Assembly (NCBI GenBank): GCA_037074765.1
Contig: JBAMDO010000004.1
Span: forward strand, 124,001 to 188,000
Source of the DNA: Mansonella perstans
Taxonomy: Eukaryota; Nematoda; Chromadorea; Rhabditida; Onchocercidae
DNA length: 64,000 nt
Reading direction: 5' to 3'
Shown here: in pieces, positions 11,427 through 23,040 of the stretch
How the letters are laid out: each line of letters begins with the position of its first letter
Numbering within the stretch: the first letter of the stretch is position 1
Translations under genes and position numbers: made by a program
The notes under the pieces: generated by a model
What the model was told of the DNA's origin: nothing
Database searches by the model: none
The model's input: the letters and a program-made list of their open reading frames with translations, nothing else

Positions 11427-14400
11427 TTACTCCACTGAAGAAGTATCTTTGTTCAGCTTCTCAATTTCACCTTCAAGATCGCATAAGTTTCGTTCCAATA
11501 TTTCAACTTCTTCCAACCGGTTATCCTCCACAGCTTGTTTCAAGTACCTAAAAACTAATATATACTGCTGTTCCATTTCAAACAGAAAATGCAAAAATAT
11601 AAATCTCTTCTTCCTAAGAACAAATTCTAAGAATAAATATGATGAAACTGATACCACACGAACTCTTACACTCATATGAAACTAACCCCTTGATAATCAA
11701 GATCTGCTCCTGCAATGGATCAGCCTTATCTTCCTCTTCAATAAATGGGTTAGTGCGAAGAAACATTCTAGATGGGGTCCAGCCACAATCTCCGCAACCA
11801 TTAACAATACCAGAAAAGGAAACAGATTCCTTCAAGCGACTCTTAGAATTTTGCGAAACCATTTCTGTTTTGTTTAAATGTGAGCCAAATCCGGAATTTG
11901 AAGTTGATGGCTAAAAAGCACGAGGGAGAACTTTATAACAAACTCTAAGACCTGCAATAAAATTATAACTGAGGAAAGTTTTACGGCAGAGATATATGAA
12001 AATTCAATAAAAGCATTGTAAACCTTCAAGATGAACGCATTTCTCTTTCTTTCCATATCTACTCGATGTCTGATATCGGCACGCCTTTTTTCTTGCAATT
12101 CATTATAGAGATCTTCACTTGGATGAAGATTCATTTGTGTCACTAATTGCTAAACAATAATTTTATAAAAAGAAATTAATATTTAATGAGGTAATCGTAC
12201 CATACTGCTTATCTAATTATGCAAAATGAAATAATTATTTAAAGTGAAAAACTAACATGGAATTCTAGATAGTTCCCTCAGATCAGTAAAAGTGAAATTG
12301 AACCTGCAATATTTGCAGAGAAAAATCACGGATGTTTTTTCGAATGACTTGTTCCCGCGATGTACAATGTTCAGAGGCACTTCCTTCAGTGACACAATGT
12401 GCTTCAACACGCGAACTAAATTGAAGTATCACGCTTTTTCAGTTAATGATTTCAAAATGAAATCTGATTGGTTAAATTCACAAGTGCGTTTTGCTAACCT
12501 TACGGAATCAATTTCTTGATGCAGTTGTATCAGTCGATTTCTCAGTTGAATAGCAGAATCTAATGTATACATGGTCTCTCCTCGGCTGCAATCTTGATAG
12601 AATTGAAGATTTTATTAAATAATGATTTTGAGGATCACTTCACAAAGAGCTCCAAATTACTTATTTAATAGAAAACAGGAGCAGTAAAATATTTCAAAAC
12701 TAATGACACGCAAACACAAGCAAAAAATTATCATGCACTTACCATAATGACTCTGAAATACGTGCATAGGAGGAAGCTAACTTTTGAGCATCACGAAAAA
12801 GAGAACGAAGACGCTCATACAATACCACAAGCATTGGTGGCGAGGTGAGCATCTCCATTTTTTCATTACGAGTGTCCAGCAAAATCTTACATTCTGCACA
12901 AATTCTCAGATGCTCATTTTCATCCTAAAAAACAGAATACGCCAGTAAATTCGACGACACTGATCACAAAAATTATTTGATATAAGAGACAAGTGGCAAT
13001 AAAATTCATCATGATTTAAAATGCAAAACCTGCTGAAGCACTGAAGCTAAACTGACTTCAGTGCCGTCCCGTTTCACCAATGACAACGTTGAGAAAAATA
13101 ATTTTTCGCCTTTCAGTCGCACTGATTGCAATGATTCACTAGATACGACTTGCTTAATAGCATCAGTAACGGACATCGAACGTGACAAGCGATTTAATGG
13201 TTCATCCGGAATATTCGTCTCTGCGCTATTTATATCTTCTAGCAACCGTGCCGCAAATGCTGGATTTGTCAATTTGCCTGAAAATATAGCGAAAAAATTT
13301 AATTAAAGTGTGTCCTGAGAAATAGCATTTCTAAAATTCTAAGTAGATATAACCAAAGAAGGTAATATTAATATATGTGATACTACTTAGTGTTTTCCAA
13401 AATTGACTAAACATTCGGAACGGATTAAAAAGCCATAACTATCAGCAACAAAACCTATAATAATGATTTCACATATACCGGGATTACAGTTTCATGAAAC
13501 AAATGACGTCTGCAGTAGTGGAAGTTCGAAAGACGTACGAGCATCGACGAAAGAAAGAAACTTTGAGCATGCATGACATATAATTTCGCCACACAGTCGG
13601 CAGTGGTGCCGACGCTTTGTCAATGAAAATTTCATGGAACATGTTCGGCATCTCAGAACATCCCTGTCGGTTACCCATGGTACTGTTTCACGTTCAAAAT
13701 CTACAAACAATTTCTCTTTTAATGGTAATAATGCTATTGCGATTGAAAGATGTAAATTTGCTATATTTGCTACAACAGGTAGCGTTACTTTTAAAAGGTG
13801 TTAAGTGAGGAGATATACTAAATTCTAACACGTATATGCTAACCTTTGCGCTTACTTGAATCAGAAGGGGATCGATTAATCAACTTATCAAGCCTAATAA
13901 TCAAACCATTCGTTTTCACAGCAGCGTCGTTTACACAAGGGGACCGACACTTCAGGTAAAAATCCGTATGACTCCTTGTAATTCCTGCAAAAGAAAAAAT
14001 GAAAATGTTATTAGATTTAACAAAATTTTTAAATCCTTAGTGCTAGTTAGGACATGAAAAAATATATTCATGTGCCCTCTAATAGCTTACAGATCATCCT
14101 TAATTGATATAATCCTGAACTCCATTTCCACACCCACAAAGCTAAACATAAAATATATAATTATTGATCAGACTTACCAAGATCTTGCAAAACAGTGAAT
14201 GTATGCGGTGCATGAGAAAGTTTCTCGACGCGATCATAAGCTACGTTGCAAACACTTCCCGAAACTGTCGCTGATTCACCATTATTTGAGTTTGCATCAA
14301 AACTTAAAAAGGACGCATCTATATGTGAAAACTTTTGTTTTGCTTTATCGAAGATACCTGAAAAAATCACTTCGTTTCATCTTTCGGTACGTCTCTCCAA

Positions 14401-14682
14401 TCTTTCCTCACAGGTATATGCATATTTCTCTTAATTTGTTATACCAAAAAAAATACCACAAGTAAATCTAACAACTTTGGAAAGTTAAGATCATTGAATT
14501 CATATGAGCACACCTTTAATATGATCGAGAGAGTGACCAACGGATACTGATTTCGGATGGTATTTTTTAACATGAGAATGTAAAGTGGTTAAGTCACCCA
14601 AATCTTCCAAACAAAATGGACATAAAAATCCTTGCTTAAATGCACCACCCAAGTCCTCCTCATCATGATTACTCATATCCAT
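11427..14682 (-). CDS. rabs-5: Rabenosyn-5 homolog, FYVE Rab effector (complete, 11 exons)
   Basis: Rabenosyn-5 is an early-endosome effector that links Rab5-GTP and PI3P to the VPS45 fusion machinery and to EHD/RME-1 recycling. Exons in transcript order: 14682-14514, 14357-14178, 13984-13844, 13715-13539, 13277-13030, 12924-12743, 12585-12499, 12415-12304, 12149-12024, 11910-11687 and 11547-11427. They total 1767 nt, 588 aa, in one frame. The N-terminus has a C2H2 finger (CPFCLEDL…HSHVKKYH). About residues 164-222 hold the FYVE start with WVTD, KRRHHCR and CGEIICHAC. The last zinc-binding pair (CAEC) comes roughly 80 residues later, after an insert like that in human rabenosyn. An NPF motif near residue 528 sits just before the C-terminal helical Rab5-binding segment (YLKQAVEDNRLEEVEILERN). 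The domain order and the sequence LIIRLDKLINR before the FYVE match animal rabenosyn-5 closely. A lone acceptor 43 nt upstream of the ATG suggests trans-splicing. Confidence 0.95.
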
Positions 14683-14724
14683 GGCGAAAATACTACTCCT
14701 CGCATATCGTAATCAACATTTCAT

Positions 14725-14733
14725 CCTAAAAAT
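14725..14733 (-). promoter_or_regulatory. Candidate spliced-leader trans-splice acceptor for rabenosyn-5
   Basis: On the minus strand an attttttag-type acceptor lies 43 nt upstream of the rabenosyn-5 start codon. Joining it to the exon-like segment at 15035 would meet an immediate stop, so it is more likely a trans-splice site than a cis acceptor. Confidence 0.4.
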
Positions 14734-15026
14734 TTCAATAATTTATAAATTTTCTTCAAAAGTTTAACAATATTTGAGAAGACTTCATAATAATACTTAT
14801 TAGCTCTACAGTAAGACGACTATTTTCTATGAAGAACATAAGGTTAGTCCATTTACTGCTACCATCTTCTTGTTACATTATAGGATGTATATGAAAGGTA
14901 GAAAACGGAGAAAAAGTAAAAGGTTAATTTAAAAATTCCTACAGTATGCAAATTTCTAATCACGTTATAAAGGTGTCTAAAATTATGCTCCATTTATGAT
15001 ATCGAATAGAATCAATTACATTCATA

Positions 15027-15397
15027 TTACATACCGCTAATATCAATCTCCATATCTCGAACTGAACACTTCTCATCTCCACGCAAATGGTAGAAATCCG
15101 GAAAGTCACAGCTCAGAACAGAATATGTTCCATTATTCTCATCACAACTACTGATACTGACAGCCGGGTAATGCACGAAAAAGCGGTTACGGCCTAAGTT
15201 TGAATTTAAAAAGAATTTATCCGGCAGTTTTATTTTTATATAAAATGAAATAAAATAAATTGTGAAGGTTAGAGTTCAGCAAAAATTAATGTGATGATCA
15301 TTTGCTGATCTAAGGAGAGAAACGTCTGCTTCAATTAGATCAATTGGACGTACGTTAGACTTAACTCATCTATGTCGTGAACTTGTAGTAAAATCAT
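15027..15397 (-). CDS. Possible orphan coding exons, unrecognised
   Basis: I do not recognise this. On the minus strand 15193-15035 reads as a protein-like stretch rich in Cys, Asp and Phe (…FFVHYPAVSISSC…SVLSCDFPDFYHLRGDE…). It is preceded by an acceptor-like site, and a good donor (gtatgt) or, reading on, a stop at 15027-15029 follows. Just upstream, 15397-15354 begins with ATG after a ttctag acceptor and reads MILLQVHDIDELSLT before a gtacgt donor. The two pieces do not join in phase with that donor, though a weaker donor (gtctaa) four codon positions earlier would. It could be a short separate gene, an alternative upstream exon of rabenosyn-5, a decayed gene, or chance. Confidence 0.22.
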
Positions 15398-18300
15398 ATT
15401 CCCTCTAGAAATTTTTTATGCCGCAAAAATTACGGCATATTTCCTGGTTCTTCAGAGTTTTTTTGGTGTGTATTAATAAAAGCTGTTCATAGCTTTTATA
15501 ACAGTATACGTGTGTCAGAAAGTTTCTTTGCTTGACAACTTGTTAACAAGAAAAACATACGCCAATATTGTTTGTATTATTATTTGCGTCACTGTCTTCA
15601 TTGCACTCATTTCTATTTACAAACGAAACGACAACTTTATTTGAGCAATTATGTGCAAAAGTATTCTCTCATTATTGTATTTTAGGAGATTAATTAGATT
15701 TACAATTCGTATTTTTATCACTGTATTGCATATTACTGCAGTATTAAAGTTTATTGTTAGAGTACAATATGCTTTTTTTTTTTTTTTTTAATATTTTGTT
15801 TTTGCTTTTTCTTTTATTTTTGTTAATATCAATAGGAATGTCAGTCAAGAAAGCACATACTCTTGATGATATGCTTTATGGAAACTGATAATTATAATTA
15901 TCGGATTTGCAGTGTGTGTGTGTGTGCACCAATGATGACACTCAATCTTTCTTGTCACGATGAAGAAGCTGCAACTTTTTCTATCTTTAACGCGGCATCT
16001 TCCGTTGAAATTGCTATAATGCATACAGCAAATCTTTATGCTTCCAATTTAAAATAGCGGACACAGTGTTGTTATCAGTGTTTGAATTGATACATTTTGA
16101 AAAAAAAAAAAAAACAATGCGTGAAGAACTTTAGCATATCTTTATAAATGAAAAAAAAGTTTGCCTTTTTTCAAAAATTTTAAAATTTCGAAAGATAGTA
16201 ATTTTGAGATAGTTGAGAATCCTGTCCCCGTAATTAAGTTTTGATAATATATTGTAGAATTGGCGAAGTGATGAATTGTTGTACAGATGTGACATCTCCT
16301 ATTTGTACCCTCAGATTACAGTTTACTGAATAAGCAACAGCAATTAATACGAAACGAACAATAATGCATTCAAGCAGGATGAGCGTTGCCGAGAGAGCAT
16401 CTATCTCCTTTCTTAAGCAAAATTGTACACTCACACTCAATCAAAGGGGAAACAGACATTTCAAAAACATGTTCGTCAAGCTTTGTTTGTTGTGTTATGT
16501 CGGTCAGGGTTGAAGGAAGCGAAAATTGTTACTCTTTGATTGGTGGATATACGACAGATCCGTCCGTCTCCCAACAACATCAATTGCTTGTTTACAAATT
16601 TCTTTGTTAGCCAAATGTCGGGAGATATATAGAAGGGAGTGCCGACGACGACAACGACGACAAGGAAAGGAAATATGACACAGCCTTAAAAGGCAACGGA
16701 ACTAAACTACCTTGCAAAGGAAAAAAAAAAAAAGAAAATGGTTTATGAGTAAATCTTGTTTATTCCTCTCTTTTTAAAGAGGAATGACATCTCAATTCAA
16801 TGAAAAGAAAAGAAGAGAAAATCTGATGCTTTTTAGCATCAATTCTACAAAAAAAAAAGCAATTCATTCCTATGTTGATTTTAGGAGAAAAAAAATTCGT
16901 TGCCTTCTCAATGATATTTTGAAAAATACTAGCAAATCTAGATTGATACTTCTGTAAATATACAAATCTGTTAAATTTATTTAGCCGATTATGTCCAGTT
17001 TTCAGAGTGTCACTTCGTCTTACGTAAGTACCAGTTCTAATAATTTAATGCAACAAGCAACAAAAGAATGAAGAAATTTACAGTGTGCATGGAGTGAATT
17101 TTCAAGGTTAGTTCGGATATTTCTATTTATGGAATTTCAGGAATACATATATCTCGAGAAATTCCAAAACATTTGCTAATCAATTGTTCAAAATCAATGG
17201 AAGAAGTAAGCATAAAAGCGTCCTGTTTTGGGTAAATGATTGGTGAAGGAGAAAGGATTAATGATTGAATACTACGAGTAAAGAGATTACATGTGATTGG
17301 CATGACGAAATAAGGGCAGAGTCATAGTACGCGGGGGAAGTAGGGAAGAGTGAGGCGAAAATGGCGGAAGTGAGATCTGGTTTTCAAAAATCGGTTGAAA
17401 ACGGGTGCACGCCACGGAGGAAGGGAGGACCAGGCAGCAGCATAGAAGAAAGGTTGAAAAGAGGAGAGAGTTCTTACGGCTCTGTTCTGTACCTACTTCA
17501 GTACCCGAATTTTCTAATCTTAAATTCCCTCCAACGATAACTATGATGGCGACTGTCACCATCCTCCTACCTTAAATTCACCGTGTGCTATACCATCACA
17601 CTGCATGATGCCGTTAACAAAGTTGAGTGAAATGGTGAGACAACAAGCCTAGATGCAGTTCGTAAAATGAACTCAACTCTTTAAGTTGATCGTCCAGAGA
17701 CCCATCATGACAACACAAAACAGCATCGTCGTAGTCTTTTGTGCTTCGATCTGTACTACTGGCAAACAAGAACAGAAATAGGAAGAGGTCCTCACTCATC
17801 TTCCTGCAACAGTGCCGTTGTTTGCTGAAACTCCCTCCTTCCCTCCTTATTTATCTCTTTGTTTGAATCCATTATCTGCCATTCCCTTGCCTCCTCCTCG
17901 ACCTCCTTCCCGAACAACGCGATGATAATGAAGGATGCTGCGGCACTGCTCACCTCTTCACCCTTTTGCTAAAAACCTTTCTTTCTTCGTAATTGTCAAC
18001 TGATCTGGTGTATTTTGTTCTCTTTTTTTTTTTTTTAAATACACCGTACGCTCAAACTATTGCTGGTTTATTTTGTTACGTCCGTGTTAATTTTCATTGT
18101 ACAAAATTCACTTTTTTGACCATTTGAAAGATCTTTTTTCAATGTAATATCCATACATTTTCATTCGGTTGAGTAAAATTACCTCTTTTGTAGGAAATTT
18201 GATGTTGTTGTGTAAGCAGTAAGAATATATTATATTCTTACAACAGCTGTAGCATACCACTGCACTATGGAAAAGGTCATGAGATGTGGCATAACTAAAA

Positions 18301-19993
18301 GTTTCTGAAAAACTTTTATCAAACGAAGAAGGGAAGGACAGTTTCACATCTTGTTGGAAATTGATAAATAGATTCAATAGAATATTTAGTAGAGCTTAAT
18401 ATTATTAAGCTTTAGTGAGTAGATTCATACAAGATAATGTTCATGTTGTTGTTACTCTTTACACCTTTTCAGGAGAAATTATAGTAGTTGTTCCTAACAA
18501 AAATATTTTGCTTAATTTGAAATAGTGTTAGATCAACTGTGTTTGTAGTTAATGTGTTAGGCTTTAGTGTAATGAGTATAGAGAGTCGAAAAATGTATGG
18601 TTTCATTTTTACCGGTAAAAATTTTTGTTATTAATAGCTACGAACAATTAGACAGTTTAATGAAGTGGATATTATTAGATTCCTAAATGAGATTTTTCCC
18701 TCTTTAAATTGCAAATGATTTAGGAATATGTTCTGGAAGAAAGAAGGGGATGACAAGATAGTAATTTGTATTTGAGAGCAACAGATGCTCCCAAAACTAG
18801 TCCTTTGAGCATGTGTTTCTCCGTGTGTGCATCGTTTGTGTGCTTTTGAAAAGATAGGGGGATACAAATACGCACAGGCTGAGATATATACATTTTATAA
18901 AATTTGCTGGCTGGGTGCGGGGAGGGAATTGTTGTTTGTAAGAATTCCGGTTCGGATTACGCCGAGAATCGCCTAAGGCTTTGTCCCTCATGTAAGCAAC
19001 TCAACACAACCTCCTGGTGAACAATGAACGAGGATTTTGCAATTTAACGAATTTCTTTATATATTTTTCAAAAATTGAAGAACTGTTGTTCATCTATTGT
19101 TACGATTTAAATTTCGTATTTTCAGTTGAATTTGTTGATAAAATAAGTAGCGTCTTCAAAATTTCTGTTTGGTTTTTTGGATTTTTTGAACGAGCATGTA
19201 TATGTTGTGATTCTCTTCGGGTAATTCTAGTTCTTCATCTTTTGTCACAGCATACTTTTTGTCGTATGAAAATAAAACTTGCACTTATACGAGAGCCTTT
19301 CTTCCAGAAGATGAAATTGCGGTACTGAATTAAATCCGAACGTATTCAACAAGTTGTCTTACAGCCTAAAATAGTCTCATTTAAATTTAGAGCTATTTAT
19401 CCAAATAATAAATCATATATAATCGTAATAATGGATGTATGCAACAGGTATTTTCTCATACATTTTTTTTTTTGAACCTTATTGATCATATCTGATCTGT
19501 TTGATTACCTTCCAAATTGATCAGAACATGAGCTATGTTGAAACATTTTAGATTTGGAAAGATCTCACGAGAAATAATTGGCGATTTTACACTTGTCTGT
19601 TTTGGTTTTTGACATAAGGATAGGTAGGTTAGGGTGATGATTGGTTGACTATTACTGTGGGTTGTCTTTTCTCATTGTCCTCCATTCCGTTTTGTGTTTT
19701 TCAGAAGGCTTTTTTTAGAAGCAGTCGTGGAACCGTCCAGCCGCTTGCTTCTCACCCGCTCCCACGCCTGTCTCCTCTACAGTCACTTTTCTTCCCTTGT
19801 TCCTTTGTTCATCTACAACCCACTTTTCGTATCAGCATTTACCCTATAATCAAAATAATATGGGATGAATTGAAGCAGCTGTAGTTTAAGTTTGTAAAAA
19901 TGATCCATCTCGGGAACAGACGTCATTGTTCGTGTTCTAAAATCATTTTCTGTAATTACATCATTGGCTTGGTAGTGATGCGCACTGATAGCA

Positions 19994-20327
19994 ATGATTT
20001 CAATGGAAGCCATTATGGCTTGTATAATAGTTGTAATAGTGACATCGATTGTATTTGGTAATGGCAGCAGTCATTTGAGTAAGACCTATGTTGATGTATT
20101 AGAAGTACTGTTTATTGAAAAAATAAGCTTCAGTATTCTTTTACGCGGAGAAGTCTCTTTTATTCGTCATTTTAGTTACTTTTTGCAATTACACCACTCC
20201 TATTATTTTCCATTCAACTTTATGAAAACTTTTGCAATACCAGTGTTGTTTAACCATCCACCTATTTCCGTTATATATTGATTTAGCTCACATAAGAGTT
20301 CCAGTTGTCGAAATAACCGGTACTACA
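19994..20327 (+). CDS. Possible first exons of a secreted or membrane protein, unrecognised
   Basis: An ATG at 19994 or 20003 opens a signal-peptide-like stretch (MACIIVVIVTSIVFGNGSS) that ends at a good donor after 20078. The acceptor ending at 20286 begins a segment that continues in phase as HIRVPVVEITGTT and ends at another good donor after 20327. A further exon-like piece may follow at 20427-20481. No family is recognised, and later exons cannot be joined convincingly. Random open frames of this size are common in AT-rich DNA, so this is a weak call. Confidence 0.2.
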
Positions 20328-22256
20328 GTAAGCTTGTTTCATTTTACGCTTAAAATTGCTTAATTTGTAAATTCCCTGCAGAACTAATCACACTAATAGT
20401 GTTACTTTTTTTTTAACATCATGCAGCTATTTAACCTAATCTACAAATATGTATGCTTTGATGCGTTTTGCACGATCAGAGGTATAGCATGAATTTTGTT
20501 AGCAACGAAACAAATATGAGAGTTGTAGGCTTATTTACCTATTCATAAAACCAAAAATTAGAAATTGTTATGCTACTTTTTTCATATTTAATGAATTAGA
20601 TCAAACATTGTTTAGTTCATAGGCATCGATTTCGGGAGCGAATTCACCTAGTTTGTTTAAAATTATTGTGGAATGCTGTGACTGCATGAATACATGTTCC
20701 TTGCTAATTTTTTCTTTCCAAAGTCTTTGCTTCCACAGTTGACAGTTAAATCACCTTTTAAATTATTTGAATTCTTCTTGGAGTATGTTACTTTATTTTA
20801 TTTACAGTAAAGAACATAGGATTACGCTCATGACTGTTTTCACTTGATGAAGAGTTGAATTGAGTAGTTTAAGTAAGTCGATTCAAGCAAAAAAAGTTGT
20901 TAAATGAGGTGTTAAATGAAAAATGCTAGGGAAACAGACAATGGATATCCAGGTCATTATCTTAGTGACATTTTATGCACCTACTTGGGTTTTGTGCATC
21001 GAAGAGGTCAAATGACTGTGTTATACCCTGGCTGGATGCAGTTTTTTGGTCTTCGTTTGAATTTCGAAATTTGTTGAGAGGTCAAGTTCCTTAGTTAAAG
21101 ACTCGTGGTCTTGTTTCGGTGATAATATGCAGATTTATTATACTGTCCCAAAGCGTTATATGAATTTCTGTTGTGTATATTTTTCTGCGAACCTTTTATT
21201 TGTAGCAAACATTCAATCCTGGTGCGAAAAAATTTTAGGTATACTGCATAATAATCTCGCTACCCTTAATAGGTGCTATACACTTTTAACGATCTGTTGT
21301 CCCATTTCGTACCTTTTTCTGAACTTTACATGTTTTCGCTTATTTCCCTTCTGTAATAATTGTTCTTGTGTTCTTCTTACCTTCCATCTATTGGTTTACA
21401 AAACTTGAGTTTTTTTTTTTTTTTTTCAACGACCAAAGTTTGGTGATGTGCATGAATTCAGTTTGTGATAGAATCAATCTTTTCGGTCCAAGTAAAATTG
21501 TGTTCAGTAGTTTCGAGAATGGTATATGGCCTGCCTTTCCTTTTCCTAGTTCTGTGAAGGCACTGTACTCCTTTATCAAAGTGACACATAATTGCTTGGC
21601 GAGAGATTACCTCTTAGCAGGAAAAAAAAAAAAAAAAAAAAAAAACTTTTATGATACTTTTCCCACTCATTGCAAAATGTTGGAAAGATCTGAGCAGTCT
21701 TCATTCAGATCACATTAGTGCAGAAAGTAAGTGTTTCTTTCAAGGTTCTTATTTTGTTCGTTTCGGGATCGAAATTTCGAAGTGAGGTTCCAATGTAGTT
21801 GAGTAACTCAATAGTAGTGAGGATTCTTTGTGATACATCGTAGTGGATTTTGTCTTTTATCTCATCGTGAAATTTTCTTTTATTCTAAAAGTTGTCTTTT
21901 AAGCTTAATCACAATACACAGGAATTCTAGAAATTTCGGTACTTCTAGAAATTTCTGTAGATTTTTATTTAGTGTGTAATTCATTGTCATCATCAGAAAG
22001 TAGTATTCGACATTTACTTTCGTATTGTGACGGGAGTGAAGGGAATTAAACAAGCATTATGCATGCACTATTTCATTTAATAAACTTAGCACATAATAAG
22101 TGTAGATTTATTTAACTGTGGATTTGCTTAAAAATATTTGTGACTGTTACCCTCATTTAAGTCAGCAAGTATTATGAATGTGAAAAAATGAAACATATGG
22201 TCTCAGAAGGGGCCAAGCGCAATTATTAGGTTGTCTTACTAATTTTTGCTTCTCAG

Positions 22257-23039
22257 GAAGGGAAAGTGTTGAATAGGCTGAAGTTGCAGATTTTAGAGCA
22301 TGAAAAGTTTTTACAGAAACCTACCATGATGTGTATAGAGGAAGCAGAAATAGCACTGGAAAATGGTAGGATTAAATTACTTGAGTTTACTGCATTGTTA
22401 TGGAAAACACTGTTATTGCTTTCCTAACAAAGAATATCCCGGAATAATGGTATACACACGAGCGAATTGGCATATAACCAACTTAGCTGTTTCCCGGGAC
22501 AATTGAAAAATATTTACAAATTCCTATGCATGGATGTGAAGATTTAGGCATGAAGATATTGTTAATATTTGTTTCTGTGACATAATTTTGTGGTGCTTAT
22601 CGTTTTCATAGTTCAATTGAAGTTTCCGGAAGTTCATATGTCCTTATCTGCAAGCTGTTTAACGATTTATGTGCCCTTGAGTTTTAAAATAGTAAGTATG
22701 CTGCGATTGATGGAGCATAAATATTGTAGATACATTGGATGGCAATAAATTGTGTTGTTTGTTTTATTTCCTTCCTCGAGACTTGGTTTTTTTCTAGAAT
22801 TTTGGCCTAAAATTAAACAAGTGAAGGTCGCAACGATGGTACTAGTGACTGTAAACTGCTGCTTACAAAAAGTTGATATGATAACTGTTGGAAAGCGAAT
22901 GATTTCATTGACGGCCATTGCGCTTAAGCCACGCAGTCGTTTTCTTTGTATCATCATCCATTTCAGAGCTCAAAAAATTTACTGGTTACCGATAACTTCA
23001 ATCGTTGCCGTTATTACTGGAATTGTCATACAGGCATAA
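22257..23039 (+). CDS. Possible 3' exons of an unrecognised gene abutting the BED gene
   Basis: The segment 22257-22365 is flanked by a cttctcag acceptor and a gtagg donor. It reads as a helix-like, charged stretch (…EHEKFLQKPTMMCIEEAEIA…). An acceptor ending at 22797 continues the frame in the correct phase through about 80 codons to TAA at 23037-23039, with a hydrophobic C-terminus (WLPITSIVAVITGIVIQA). The stop lies one base before the BED-gene ATG at 23041. I do not recognise the protein. The opposite strand is also open over much of the second segment, which weakens the case; these could instead be 5' untranslated exons. Confidence 0.22.
23026..23034 (+). promoter_or_regulatory. Candidate trans-splice acceptor for the BED-finger gene
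   Basis: A tcatacag acceptor ends at 23033, seven bases before the ATG at 23041. Joining it in phase to the upstream exon-like segment at 22257-22365 fails, so spliced-leader addition is a reasonable inference. Confidence 0.35.
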
Positions 23040-23040
23040 A

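Larger units (their letters stand above)
14734..22256. other. Large, mostly unassigned gap between rabenosyn-5 and the BED gene
   Basis: About 7.5 kb without a secure gene. It contains homopolymer tracts (T-rich at 15773-15790, A-rich near 21620-21643), a short GT run at 15911-15925 and a small GAC-type trinucleotide run near 16640-16663. A GC-richer purine/pyrimidine-skewed patch spans about 17280-17990. Two weak coding candidates are listed separately (about 15027-15397 on minus, 19994-20327 on plus); a third follows at 22257-23039. The rest reads as non-coding on both strands, though upstream regulatory elements or unrecognised small exons are possible. Confidence 0.5.

Noticed and set aside
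14199..14465. Plus-strand open frames over rabenosyn exon 2
   Set aside because: They are the complement of a confirmed minus-strand exon.
21614..21645. Long A tract, and similar A or T tracts at 8587-8605, 15773-15790 and 60587-60608
   Set aside because: They resemble poly(A) tails of retroposed copies, but no retroposed coding sequence or target duplication is adjacent; simple homopolymers and possible length errors are a better explanation.
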